Source: Ornithinicoccus hortensis (GTDB taxonomy: Bacteria > Actinomycetota > Actinomycetes > Actinomycetales > Dermatophilaceae). Taken from it: DNA of 64,000 bases. Each line of letters begins with the position of its first letter. Position 1 is the first letter of the stretch. Positions 32,362-41,194 of the stretch are shown here, piece by piece. Below the pieces are notes generated by a model. It was not told where the DNA came from and ran no database searches. It saw nothing but the letters and a program-made list of their open reading frames with translations. Made by a program: the position numbers and the translations under genes. The DNA is taken from the NCBI RefSeq assembly GCF_006716185.1, contig NZ_VFOP01000001.1, forward strand, positions 310,001 to 374,000. Reading direction: 5' to 3'.

Positions 32362-35120
32362 TCCCGGTCCGTCCCAGCACCTCCACGCAGGCCCCTGGAC
32401 CCGCACCGAGCCGGGGCACCTGGGCCCTGCGCGACCGGACCGCGATCGTCTGGCTGCTGGCCGCCGTGGTCATCGCGCTGGTGCACCCGTTCGTGCCCGA
32501 GTCGCGCTGGCTGATGGTCCACCTGGTGCTCCTCGGCGCACTCACCCACTCGATCATGGTCTGGACCCACCACTTCGCCCAGGCCCTGCTGAAGACGCCG
32601 CCGGGGCTGGACGACCGGCGCCGCCAGTCCCAGCGCCTGGTCCTCCTACTCGTCGGGGTGGCGACCGTCCTGGTCGGCGTCCCCACGGGCTGGTGGCCGG
32701 TGACCGTGACCGGCGCCGTCCTGGTCACCGCCGCGGTGACCATCCACGGCATACAGCTCTGGCGCCGCCTCCGGGCGGCCCTGCCCGGCAGGTTCCGTGT
32801 GACCATCCGCTACTACCTCTGCTCCGCCGCCTGCCTCCCCGTGGGCATCCTGTTCGGCGTCCTCCTGGCCCGCGGCCCGTCGGCGGAGTGGCACGGCCGC
32901 TTCCTGCTGGCCCACACGATGCTCAACGTGCTGGGCTGGATCGGCCTGACCGTCACCGGCACCCTGGTCACGCTGTGGCCGACGATGCTGCGCACCCGGA
33001 TGGACGACCGGGCCGAGCACCAGGCCACCCGGGCCCTCCCGGTCCTGGTGACGGCGCTCGTGGTGCTGACCGGCGGCGCCCTGCTGGACGTCCGGGTCGC
33101 CTCGGCTGCCGGCCTCGTCCTGTATGCCGTGGGGCTGGTCGTCTGGGGCCGGGCCCTGGTCCGGCCGGCCAGGACCCGGCCCCCGCGGGAGTTCGCGACC
33201 GCCTCGGTCGGAGCGGCGCTGGTGTGGTGGGTGGTCGGTATCGGCTGGCTCGCCGGCGCGACCCTGACCAGTGCCGACTGGACCGAGCTGACCACCGGGT
33301 TCGGCCCGATCACCGCGGTCCTCGTGGTCGGCTTCGCGGCCCAGTTGCTGCCGGGGGCGCTGTCCTACCTGATCCCCTCGGTGCTGGGTGGCGGGCCGTC
33401 GGTGGTCCGCGCCGGCCAGCGGTGGTTCGACCGCTGGGGCACCGCCCGGCTGGTCGTGATCAACCTGGGGCTGCCGCTCTGCCTGCTCCCGGTCCCCAGC
33501 GCGGTCCGGGTGACCGTCTCCGCCCTGGTGCTGGTGGCCCTGGCCGCGTTCATCCCGCTGATGCTGGCTGGCGCCGCCGCCAGCGTGCGGGCCAAGCGGG
33601 CCGTGGCCCAGGAGGGCCCGGCCCCCGCGCGTGGTCCGCGCGGCCCCGTGGAGCGTCCGTCGGTCTGGTCCGCCGGGCAGCTCGTGGCCGCTCTGTCGGC
33701 GGTAGCCGTCATGGTGGCACTCGGGGTCGGGTTCGACCCTGCCGCGGCCGGTCTCGGCTCGACCTCGGGAGGCGGCCCGGCGGGCGGTGCCGCAGCCGGG
33801 GTCGAGCCGACCGGCCAGACCACCACGGTCCGGGTCTCGGCCCAGGACATGCGGTTCGTGCCCGACCGGGTCGAGGTCCCCGCCGGTGACCGGCTCGTCG
33901 TGGAACTCGTGAACGACGACCCGTCCAACGTGCACGACCTCACGCTCGGCGGGCAGACCACCCCCCGGCTCTCCCACGGTGACACCGCCACCCTCGACCT
34001 CGGGGTGGTCGGGACCTCACTGGAGGGCTGGTGCACCATCATCGGCCACCGGCAGATGGGGATGGTCTTCTCCGTCGACGTGGTCGGCGACGCCGCCGGG
34101 TCGGGAGGGGACGGGGCGCACGCCGGTCACGGCGCCACCGGGGACGACGCGCAGGCCGACCCCCCGGCCACCGGGGAAGCCGACGGCGACGTGCAGGCCG
34201 GCCCCACGGCATACGGGATCGTCCCCGACCCCGACGCCACGGTCGCCTCCGCGGTGGACCCCGTCCTGCCGCCGCTGGGCGAGGAGCGGGTGCACCGGCT
34301 GACGCTCACCGCCCAGGAGGTCGAGCTGGAGGTCGCGCCGGGCGTCTGGCAGCGGCGCTGGACGTTCAACGGTCAGGTGCCGGGACCGACGCTGCACGGC
34401 CGGGTGGGCGACACCTTCGAGATCACCCTGGTCAACGACGGCACGATGGGGCACTCGATCGACTTCCACGCGGGCGCCCTCGCCCCGGACGAACCGATGC
34501 GCACCATCGCGCCCGGCGAGTCGCTGGAGTACACCTTCACCGCGGGCCGCGCCGGGATCTGGATGTACCACTGCTCGACTATGCCGATGTCCAGCCACAT
34601 CGCGGCGGGGATGTTCGGGGCGGTGGTCATCGAGCCCGACGACCTGGCGCCGGTCGACCGCAGCTACCTGCTCGTGCAGTCCGAGACCTACCTGGACACG
34701 TTGGCCACGACGCCGGAGGAGGCGACCGACGTCGACCCGGACAAGGTCGCGGCGGAGGTGGCCGATGCGGTGTCCTTCAACGGGATCGCCTTCCAGTACG
34801 ACCAGGAGCCGCTGACGGCCACCGTGGGCGAACGGGTCCGGATCTGGGTGCTCGACGCCGGGCCGAACCGGTCCGCCAGCTTCCACGTGGTCGGTGGGCA
34901 GTTCGACACCGTCTACCTCGAGGGGGCCTACCGGCTGCGGGAGGGCCGGGCCGTCGACGGCAGCACCGAGGACGGCGGCAGCCAGGTGCTGGGCCTGTTC
35001 CCGGCACAGGGCGGCTTCGTGGAGCTGACCTTCCCCGAGGCCGGACACTATCCGTTCGTGTCCCACCTGATGGTGGACGCGGAACGGGGTGCCCACGGTA
35101 TCGTCCAGGTGACCGACTGA
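32358..35120 (+). CDS. nirK: Membrane-cupredoxin-NirK fusion, copper nitrite reductase
   Basis: 920 residues in three parts. Residues about 20-415: ten or so membrane segments with histidines (MVWTHHFAQ, LLAHTMLNVLG) as in NnrS-like proteins. Residues about 488-575: an extra cupredoxin with type-1 copper ligands His (SNVHDL), Cys, His and Met (WCTIIGHRQMGM). Residues about 645-920: NirK, with type-1 Cu His699, Cys739, His747 and Met752, type-2 Cu His704, His738 and His903, and catalytic Asp702 and His843. All active-site residues are present, so it should reduce nitrite to NO outside the membrane. The fused cupredoxin probably feeds electrons. Acidic Gly/His linkers separate domains. Last gene of the operon. 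Confidence 0.93.
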   Translation: MIPVRPSTSTQAPGPAPSRGTWALRDRTAIVWLLAAVVIALVHPFVPESRWLMVHLVLLGALTHSIMVWTHHFAQALLKTPPGLDDRRRQSQRLVLLLVGVATVLVGVPTGWWPVTVTGAVLVTAAVTIHGIQLWRRLRAALPGRFRVTIRYYLCSAACLPVGILFGVLLARGPSAEWHGRFLLAHTMLNVLGWIGLTVTGTLVTLWPTMLRTRMDDRAEHQATRALPVLVTALVVLTGGALLDVRVASAAGLVLYAVGLVVWGRALVRPARTRPPREFATASVGAALVWWVVGIGWLAGATLTSADWTELTTGFGPITAVLVVGFAAQLLPGALSYLIPSVLGGGPSVVRAGQRWFDRWGTARLVVINLGLPLCLLPVPSAVRVTVSALVLVALAAFIPLMLAGAAASVRAKRAVAQEGPAPARGPRGPVERPSVWSAGQLVAALSAVAVMVALGVGFDPAAAGLGSTSGGGPAGGAAAGVEPTGQTTTVRVSAQDMRFVPDRVEVPAGDRLVVELVNDDPSNVHDLTLGGQTTPRLSHGDTATLDLGVVGTSLEGWCTIIGHRQMGMVFSVDVVGDAAGSGGDGAHAGHGATGDDAQADPPATGEADGDVQAGPTAYGIVPDPDATVASAVDPVLPPLGEERVHRLTLTAQEVELEVAPGVWQRRWTFNGQVPGPTLHGRVGDTFEITLVNDGTMGHSIDFHAGALAPDEPMRTIAPGESLEYTFTAGRAGIWMYHCSTMPMSSHIAAGMFGAVVIEPDDLAPVDRSYLLVQSETYLDTLATTPEEATDVDPDKVAAEVADAVSFNGIAFQYDQEPLTATVGERVRIWVLDAGPNRSASFHVVGGQFDTVYLEGAYRLREGRAVDGSTEDGGSQVLGLFPAQGGFVELTFPEAGHYPFVSHLMVDAERGAHGIVQVTD

Positions 35121-35149
35121 GCCGGCGACTGCCGGTAGACTGCCCGACA

Positions 35150-35250
35150 GCGAAGGGGAGTATCCCGAAACACTGCGATCGTCATCACGGAGCACGCTCC
35201 CGGTCGTAGAGGCGCACCGCGCGGGGGAGACGTTCGCGCCCTGACCCTCT
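35150..35250 (+). promoter_or_regulatory. yybP-ykoY family riboswitch (Mn2+)
   Basis: The leader before terC holds the conserved blocks of this class: AAGGGGAGTA (35153-35162), GTCATCACGG (35181-35190) and the closing GACCCTCTTC (35243-35252), whose CCCTCTTC pairs with GAAGGG to form P1. These riboswitches bind Mn2+ and turn on TerC/Alx-type or P-type metal exporters, exactly the kind of gene that follows. Recognised by eye; covariance search would settle the boundaries. Confidence 0.85.
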
Positions 35251-35266
35251 TCCGAAAGGCCCTCGC

Positions 35267-36271
35267 TTGTCCGCCTACCAGTACTTCGAGATCATCTCGA
35301 TGGCCGTCCTGGTCGCGATCCTGATCTTTGACCTGCTCATCGTCGTCAAGCGGCCCCACGTGCCGTCGATGAGGGAGGCGACCGGCTGGGTCGTTTTCTA
35401 CGTCTCCCTGGCGCTGCTCTTCGCCGGCGTCCTGTTGGTGATGGGCGACGCCAAACACGCGGGTGAGTTCGTCACCGGGTGGTTGCTCGAGTATTCGCTG
35501 TCGATCGACAACCTGTTCGTCTTCATCATCATCCTGGCCCAGTTCCAGGTGCCGCGGGCGATGCAGCAACGGGTGCTGATGATCGGCATCCTGATCGCCA
35601 TCGTGCTGCGCGGCATCTTCATCGTGGTCGGCGTGCAGATCATCGAGCAGTTCTCGTGGGTCTTCTACATCTTCGGTGGGTACCTGGTCTACGTGGCCTG
35701 GCAGCAGGCGTTCAACGCCGAGGACGACGAGGAGGAGCGCAAGGACAACTTCGTGGTCCGGATGCTCCGCAAGCGGATCAACCTGACCGACACCTGGGAC
35801 GGGGGCAAGACCCGCACGACGATCGACGGCGTCCGCTACTTCACGCCGTTCCTGATGGTGATCATCGCGCTGGGCACCACCGACCTGCTGTTCGCGATCG
35901 ACTCGATCCCGGCGATCTTCTCGGTGACCACCGACCCGTTCCTGGTCTTCGCCTGCAATATCTTCGCGCTGATGGGTCTGCGCCAGCTCTACTTCCTGCT
36001 CGGTGGCCTGCTGGACCGCCTGGTCTACCTGCACTTCGGCATCGCGGCGATCCTCGGGTTCATCGGCATCAAGCTGGTCTTCCACGCCATGGAGGCCAAC
36101 GAGCTGAGCTTCATCAACGGCGGCGAGTCGATCGAGTGGGTCCCGCACATCGAGACGTGGCACTCCCTGGTCGTCATCGTGGCGTCGATGGCCATCGCCA
36201 CCATCGCCTCGCTGATGAAGGGACGCGGCGAGAAGGGCGCCGAGTCCTACACGGACGAGGACGCCTCCTGA
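35267..36271 (+). CDS. TerC-family membrane protein, probable manganese exporter
   Basis: 334 residues from TTG 35267 (GAAAGG upstream). An ATG 11 codons later is possible but would cut the first membrane helix. Nine or so transmembrane segments. The two TerC motifs with buried acids are LLEYSLSIDNLFVFIIILAQF and GTTDLLFAIDSIPAIFSVT. Alx/TerC proteins export Mn2+, and the yybP-ykoY riboswitch in the leader supports manganese-induced expression. A charged cytoplasmic loop (EDDEEERKD) separates the halves. Confidence 0.93.
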   Translation: MSAYQYFEIISMAVLVAILIFDLLIVVKRPHVPSMREATGWVVFYVSLALLFAGVLLVMGDAKHAGEFVTGWLLEYSLSIDNLFVFIIILAQFQVPRAMQQRVLMIGILIAIVLRGIFIVVGVQIIEQFSWVFYIFGGYLVYVAWQQAFNAEDDEEERKDNFVVRMLRKRINLTDTWDGGKTRTTIDGVRYFTPFLMVIIALGTTDLLFAIDSIPAIFSVTTDPFLVFACNIFALMGLRQLYFLLGGLLDRLVYLHFGIAAILGFIGIKLVFHAMEANELSFINGGESIEWVPHIETWHSLVVIVASMAIATIASLMKGRGEKGAESYTDEDAS

Positions 36272-36290
36272 CCCACTCCGGGCACACCCC

Positions 36291-37478
36291 GTGACCCCAC
36301 CCGGCCCTAGCTCCGGTGGTCGGTCGGCGGAACTCCTGGTCGCCGCGGACCGGATGCTGCACGCCGACGGACGGTTGTCGGCCGGGTGGCTGCGCGTCGC
36401 GGACGGCCGCATCGCCGACACCGGGTCGGGTGTCCCGCCTGGGACGCCCGACCTGACCGTGCCGGTGCTCTCCCCGGGCTTCGTCGACCTGCACTGCCAC
36501 GGGGGCGGCAGTGCCTCCTACGACGCGGTCACGCCGGAGGAGGTGCGGACGGCCATCGACGCCCACCGCAGGGAGGGTACCCTGACCACCCTGGTCAGCC
36601 TGGTCTCGGCGGAGATCGACTCGCTCGCCGAGCAGGTGGAGCGGCTCACCGAGCTGTATGCCGTGGGAGACGTCGCCGGCATCCACCTGGAGGGCCCGTG
36701 GCTCAGCCCCGGCCACTGCGGTGCCCACGACCCCACCGTGCTGACCGTGCCCACCCCCGAGGACATCGACCGCCTGCTCGCGGCGGGGAGGGTCAGCGAC
36801 GCCGGGCCCTCGGGTGGGGGCGCCGTCCGGATGGTGACGCTCGCACCCGAGCTGCCGGGCGGGCTGGACGCGGTCCGCAGGCTCGCCGACGCCGGGGTCG
36901 TCGTCGCGCTCGGGCACACCGACGCCGACGAGCACGACATCGCGCGGGCCGTGGACGCCGGCGCCTCCGTGGCCACGCACCTGTTCAACGCGATGCGACC
37001 GATCCGGCATCGCGCCCCTGGTCCGGTGCCCGCCCTGCTGGCCGACGAACGGGTCGTCGTGGAACTCATCGCCGACGGCCAGCACGTGCATCCCGACGTG
37101 CTGGCGATGGCCGCCCGCAGCTCCCGCGGCGGATTCGCCCTGGTCACCGACGCGATGGCGGCGGCCGGGTCGGGTGACGGCGACTACCTGCTGGGCGGGC
37201 TCCCCGTCGAGGTGCGCGACGGCACGGCGCGGGTCGCCTCGACCGGGAGCATCGCCGGCAGCACACTGACCATGCCCGCGGCGGTGCGCACCATGGTGCG
37301 GGCCGGAATACCCCTGGCCGACGCGCTGGTGGCGGCCACCGCGGTGCCGGCCGACGTCCTGCGACGCAGGGACGTCGGGCGGCTGGAGACGGGCCGGCGG
37401 GCCGACCTCGTGGCGCTGGACGACGACCTCACCGTCCTGGCGGTGCTGCGGGCCGGTGCCGTAGCCCTTCGCGACTAG
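36291..37478 (+). CDS. nagA: N-acetylglucosamine-6-phosphate deacetylase
   Basis: 395 residues, GTG start. Amidohydrolase barrel: metal-site HxH in FVDLHCHGGG, AGIHLEGPWLS with the metal Glu, ALGHTDAD, ATHLFNAM, and the catalytic Asp in LVTDAM. Converts GlcNAc-6-P to GlcN-6-P for amino-sugar use and wall recycling. No nagB or GlcNAc transporter adjoins it. Followed by a strong stem-loop. Confidence 0.95.
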   Translation: MTPPGPSSGGRSAELLVAADRMLHADGRLSAGWLRVADGRIADTGSGVPPGTPDLTVPVLSPGFVDLHCHGGGSASYDAVTPEEVRTAIDAHRREGTLTTLVSLVSAEIDSLAEQVERLTELYAVGDVAGIHLEGPWLSPGHCGAHDPTVLTVPTPEDIDRLLAAGRVSDAGPSGGGAVRMVTLAPELPGGLDAVRRLADAGVVVALGHTDADEHDIARAVDAGASVATHLFNAMRPIRHRAPGPVPALLADERVVVELIADGQHVHPDVLAMAARSSRGGFALVTDAMAAAGSGDGDYLLGGLPVEVRDGTARVASTGSIAGSTLTMPAAVRTMVRAGIPLADALVAATAVPADVLRRRDVGRLETGRRADLVALDDDLTVLAVLRAGAVALRD

Positions 37479-37491
37479 GAGAACGTTCGGG

Positions 37492-37525
37492 GCACTGGTA
37501 GCACGTTAGAACGTGCCACCAGTGC
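37492..37525 (+). terminator. Long stem-loop after nagA within a palindrome cluster
   Basis: Arms 37492-37507 and 37510-37525 (GCACTGGTAGCACGTT against its complement, 15 of 16 paired) around a two-base turn. GAACGTTC (37481-37488) is a separate perfect palindrome just before it, and CTACCAGTGG recurs at 37536-37545. The stem suits a terminator for nagA, but the nested symmetry also looks like protein-binding sites. Confidence 0.65.
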
Positions 37526-37723
37526 CTCCAACCGTCTACCAGTGGGCGTCGCCGGACGCGGACGGCCCCCCGGGTCGCCGATGGATCGCCACGCTGCGCC
37601 GTGCTACCCACGGGGGTAGGGTCGGATGACGGACCGCAGGGGGTCTCCGTTTCCCCTGCCCGGTGGGCCCGGACCGACCCGGACCGGGGCCGCCGCCGAT
37701 TGCACGATCACGATGGGGGAAGC

Positions 37724-38221
37724 ATGGATCGAAACAGCGCCACCACCGAGCACCTCGGGGCGGTCCTGGCCCGCGCCGCGGGCACGGGACTCGCGGGGGC
37801 CGCGCTGAGCGTGGAACGTCACCCGAAGGTGGCCCGCGGCATCGGTCTGGCCTTCAGCGCGGTGGTCGGGACCGCCGTGTCGCTGACCGTGGGCCGGGCG
37901 CGGGACGGCCGCACGTGGGCCGACGCCTTCGAGGAGGCCCCCGCACCCGAGGCCCCCGCAACCCCGGAGCAGCGGGCAGGTTCCACCGCGGGAGAGCCCG
38001 CCCTGGCACCCGTGCCCGCGGCAGCGCTCGGGGTCGGCACGTTCCTGCTGTCCGCCGGGGTGAGCGAACTGGGCCTGCGGTGCCAGGGGCGGTTCGAGCG
38101 GTGGGCCGCGCGCACCACCGGTCATCCCCGGATCGCCCTCGGCCTCACCGCGGCGGCCATGTCCCTCGGGATCGACCTCGCCGAGCGGGCCACCGCCGGC
38201 GCCACGCCCGCCCAGCCGTAG
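37724..38221 (+). CDS. Hypothetical protein with weak membrane segments
   Basis: 165 residues from ATG 37724. Three stretches are hydrophobic or Ala/Gly-rich (IGLAFSAVVGTAVSLTV, AAALGVGTFLLSAGVSELGL, IALGLTAAAMSLGIDLA), so it may be a small integral membrane protein with Pro/Ala/Glu-rich loop between the first two. No family recognised. The 245 bases upstream hold the nagA stem-loop and no other gene. Confidence 0.6.
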   Translation: MDRNSATTEHLGAVLARAAGTGLAGAALSVERHPKVARGIGLAFSAVVGTAVSLTVGRARDGRTWADAFEEAPAPEAPATPEQRAGSTAGEPALAPVPAAALGVGTFLLSAGVSELGLRCQGRFERWAARTTGHPRIALGLTAAAMSLGIDLAERATAGATPAQP

Positions 38222-38285
38222 CGGACCACAGCGGACGCCTCCAGACGACCCCCGGGCCAGGCGCGCCGTAGTCACGACCCGGCGC

Positions 38286-38291
38286 TACAGT
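38286..38291 (+). promoter_or_regulatory. Predicted -10 of a leaderless promoter (EamA gene)
   Basis: TACAGT (TANNNT) ends 6 bases before the second of two adjacent GTG codons, at 38298. This spacing favours that GTG as both transcript start and translation start. Confidence 0.4.
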
Positions 38292-38297
38292 CCGGTG

Positions 38298-39218
38298 GTG
38301 AGCACAGGTCCCGTCCCCGGCCGGGGGCGCGCAGCCGCCCGCGCGGGCGCAACCATGGCCGTGGCCTCGATGACCTGCGTGCAGCTCGGCCTGGCCGTGG
38401 CGGTGCTGCTCTTCGACCGGATGGGCCCCGAGGGGGCCGGGTGGGTGCGACTGGTCTGGGCCGGGGTGATCTTCGTGCTCATCGCCCGGCCCCGCCCGTG
38501 GCGCCTGGCCCGGTGCAGCCTGCTGGCCTGCATCGCGCTGGGCGTGGTCACCGCCGGGGTCACCCTGCAGTTCATGTTTGCCGTGGAGCGGCTGCCGCTC
38601 GGGACCGCCAGCGCCCTGGAGTTCCTCGGACCGCTCGGGGTGGCCGTCGCCCGCAGCAAGAACCGGAGCGCCCTCCTCTGGCCGCTCCTCGCCGCCGTCG
38701 GCGTCCTGCTGCTCACCGAACCCTGGCACGGCCGGGTGGACGCGGTCGGCGTGGCCTTCGCGCTGGGCGCGGCCGTCTGTTGGGCGCTCTACATCCTGCT
38801 GACCCAGTGGGTCGGGGACGCCGTGTCCGGCCTCGAGGGCCTGGCCATCTCGATGCCGGTGGCGGCCGTGACGGCCACGATCGTGGTGGGCAACATCGCG
38901 ATCCCCCGGATGAGTGTGGAGAACGTCCTCTTCGGCCTGGCCCTGGCCGTACTGCTCCCCGTCATCCCGTTCGCCCTCGAGCTCTCAGCCCTGCGCCGGC
39001 TCACGACCGCGGCGTTCGGCACGCTGATGAGCCTCGAGCCGGCGATCGCCCTGCTGCTCGGACTCATCGTGCTCAGTCAGGTGCCGGGCTGGTGGCCGGT
39101 CGTCGGCGTGCTCTTCGTGGTGGCGGCCGGGTTCGGCGCCGAGCGCACCGGTGCGCGGGACGAGGGGCCACCCGATCCCGAGGTCACCGCCGGGGAGACC
39201 CAGTTCGTGGTCCCGTAG
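38298..39218 (+). CDS. EamA/RhtA-family transporter
   Basis: 306 residues; the GTG at 38298 rather than 38295 was chosen from the promoter spacing. Ten transmembrane segments in two EamA repeats (MTCVQLGLAVAVLLFDRMGPEGAGWVRL... and GVAFALGAAVCWALYILLTQ...). ALEFLGPLGVAV and FGTLMSLEPAIALLLGLIVLSQ are the RhtA-like signature parts. Probably exports amino acids or similar metabolites such as threonine/homoserine; the substrate is not readable. Confidence 0.88.
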   Translation: MSTGPVPGRGRAAARAGATMAVASMTCVQLGLAVAVLLFDRMGPEGAGWVRLVWAGVIFVLIARPRPWRLARCSLLACIALGVVTAGVTLQFMFAVERLPLGTASALEFLGPLGVAVARSKNRSALLWPLLAAVGVLLLTEPWHGRVDAVGVAFALGAAVCWALYILLTQWVGDAVSGLEGLAISMPVAAVTATIVVGNIAIPRMSVENVLFGLALAVLLPVIPFALELSALRRLTTAAFGTLMSLEPAIALLLGLIVLSQVPGWWPVVGVLFVVAAGFGAERTGARDEGPPDPEVTAGETQFVVP

Positions 39219-39266
39219 ACGGCTTCCGCGACCCTGCTGTCGGTGGTGAACCCGATACTGGGCCGC

Positions 39267-40007
39267 ATGAGAGACCTTCGCCACCAGGATCTGCGGGGCG
39301 CCGACTTCAGGGAGAGCGACCTGACCGGGGCGCGCTTCATGGGCGTGATCATGCAGGACGTGGAGATCGACGGCCTGATCGGCAACATCGTGATCAACGG
39401 GGTCGAGGTGACCTCGTATGTCGAGGCTGAGCTTGATCGGCGCCACCCGGTACGCCTGCTGCTGCGCTCCGACGTCCCGGCCGACCTGCAGGAGGCGCAT
39501 CGCCAGCTCAGGCGGGACTGGGCCTCGACGATCGACCGGCTCGCGACGATGGCCCCGGGGGTCGAGCACGAGCGGGTGGCCGAGGAGTGGTCGGCCACCG
39601 AGACCCTGCGGCACCTGGTGTTCGTCCACGACTCGTGGTTCCGCCGCTGCTGCCTCGGGTCGACCGCGCTGTTCACGCCCCTGGGCCTCGGCCCCGACTT
39701 CGTGCCCGACCAGGAGCGGCAGGGTCTGGACCGGAGCGCGGCCCCGCCCCTCACGGAGGTGCTGCAGGTGCGTGAGGAGCAGGGCGCGGAACTCTCCCGG
39801 TGGCTGCAGGAGGTCACGCCCGAGCAACTGGCCAAGCCGGCACCCGTGCCGGAAGGACCGGGCTGGCCGCCGTATGCCGCGGGCCGGTCGGTGCTGGAGT
39901 GTCTCCGGGTCGTCCTCAACGAGGAGTGGGCCCACCACCAGTTCTGCGTGCGGGACCTCGACCTGCTAGCCACCGCAGGAGGTGCGACGGAGGATGAACC
40001 GTCCTGA
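39267..40007 (+). CDS. Pentapeptide-repeat/DinB-type protein
   Basis: 246 residues from ATG 39267 (a GTG at 39243 is possible). Residues 1-40 contain a few pentapeptide repeats (DLRGADFRESDLTGARF). The rest is a DinB-like four-helix bundle with potential metal histidines in ATETLRHLVFVHDSW and EEWAHHQFCVRDL. DinB_2-type enzymes are thiol-dependent transferases or hydrolases; with mycothiol in Actinobacteria this is plausible but untested. Confidence 0.8.
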   Translation: MRDLRHQDLRGADFRESDLTGARFMGVIMQDVEIDGLIGNIVINGVEVTSYVEAELDRRHPVRLLLRSDVPADLQEAHRQLRRDWASTIDRLATMAPGVEHERVAEEWSATETLRHLVFVHDSWFRRCCLGSTALFTPLGLGPDFVPDQERQGLDRSAAPPLTEVLQVREEQGAELSRWLQEVTPEQLAKPAPVPEGPGWPPYAAGRSVLECLRVVLNEEWAHHQFCVRDLDLLATAGGATEDEPS

Positions 40008-40104
40008 GTCTCCCGGAGGGTGTTGACCTAGCAAGTGAGACTCTGGCGCAGCAGTCCTGGTGCTGCCGCAACTGCTCTCGCGAAGGACTCACCCAGCGCG
40101 CGGA

Positions 40105-41148
40105 TCACTCCCCGGTGCGGGCCCCCTGCCACAGGTCGATGCCCGCGTCCACGGCATACCGCTCGATGCTGTCCAGCTCCTCGTCGGAGAAGTCCAGCTG
40201 CTCGGTCGCGGCGACGTTCTGCTCGAGCTGCTTCACGCTGCTGGCGCCGACCAGCACCGAGGTGACCCGCTCGTCCCGCAGCGCCCAGGCGAGCGCCATC
40301 TGGGCCAGGCTCTGCCCACGCTCCCGGGCGATCTCGTTGAGCGACCGGACGTAGCCGAGCGTCTCCTCGTTGAGGAAGTCCCGTGACAAGGACTTGTCCT
40401 GCGACGCGCGGGAGCCCTCGGGGATCCCGTCCAGGTAGCGGTCGGTCAGCATCCCCTGGGCCAGCGGGGAGAACGCGATGCACCCCGCGCCGGCCTCCTC
40501 CAGCGCGTCCAGCAGCCCCTCGCGCTCGACCCAGCGGTTGAGCATCGAGTAGGACGGCTGGTGGATCAGCAACGGCGTCCCCAGGTCGGCCAACAGGCCC
40601 GTCGCCCTCGCGGTGTCCTCCGGGTCGTAGGAGGAGATCCCCACGTAGAGCGCCTTGCCGGACTGCACGATCGAGTGCAGCGCCCCCATCGTCTCCTCCA
40701 GCGGGGTCGAGGGGTCCGGACGGTGGTGGTAGAAGATGTCGACGTAGTCCAGACCCATCCTGGCCAGCGACTGGTCCAGGCTGGCGATCAGGTACTTCCG
40801 GGAGCCGCCGACCTGGCCGTACGGCCCCGGCCACATGTCCCAGCCGGCCTTGCTGGAGATCACCAGTTCGTCCCGCAGACCGGCGAAGCTGCGCCGCAGG
40901 TGCCGGCCGAAGTTCTCCTCGGCCGAACCGTAGGGCGGGCCGTAATTGTTGGCCAGGTCGAAGTGGGTCACGCCAAGGTCGAAGGCGCGGCGCAGCACGG
41001 CCTGCTGCCGGTCGAACGGGACGTCGTCGCCGAAGTTGTGCCACAGCCCCAGGCTCACGGCCGGCAGGTCCAGGCCGCTCCGCCCGGTCCGGCGGTAGGG
41101 CATCGCGTCGTAGCGGTTCGGGTCGGGGGTGAAGTCGGTGGAGGCCAT
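40105..41148 (-). CDS. Aldo/keto reductase, L-glyceraldehyde-3-phosphate reductase type
   Basis: 347 residues from ATG 41148. AKR14 (YghZ/Gpr) pattern: MPYRRTGRSGLDLPAVSLGLWHNFGDD, catalytic Asp and Tyr in FDLANNYGPPYG, Lys in ISSKAG and His in FYHHRPDP. NADPH-binding residues follow in the VLVGASSVKQLEQN segment. Detoxifies methylglyoxal or L-glyceraldehyde-3-phosphate. Divergent from the DUF202 pair. Confidence 0.92.
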   Translation of the reverse strand: MASTDFTPDPNRYDAMPYRRTGRSGLDLPAVSLGLWHNFGDDVPFDRQQAVLRRAFDLGVTHFDLANNYGPPYGSAEENFGRHLRRSFAGLRDELVISSKAGWDMWPGPYGQVGGSRKYLIASLDQSLARMGLDYVDIFYHHRPDPSTPLEETMGALHSIVQSGKALYVGISSYDPEDTARATGLLADLGTPLLIHQPSYSMLNRWVEREGLLDALEEAGAGCIAFSPLAQGMLTDRYLDGIPEGSRASQDKSLSRDFLNEETLGYVRSLNEIARERGQSLAQMALAWALRDERVTSVLVGASSVKQLEQNVAATEQLDFSDEELDSIERYAVDAGIDLWQGARTGE

Positions 41149-41182
41149 GCGGCCCATCCTCCCCCGGTCGGGGCCACGGGGA

Positions 41183-41188
41183 TACGGT
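41183..41188 (+). promoter_or_regulatory. Predicted -10 of a leaderless promoter (DUF202 pair)
   Basis: TACGGT ends 6 bases before the GTG at 41195, in the short gap to the divergent aldo/keto reductase; no ribosome site precedes the GTG. Confidence 0.4.
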
Positions 41189-41194
41189 GGGGCG

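Noticed and set aside
20414-35120. Complete denitrification island on a mobile element
   Set aside because: No integrase, IS, tRNA or direct repeats border it, composition equals the rest, and norB and nosZ are missing.
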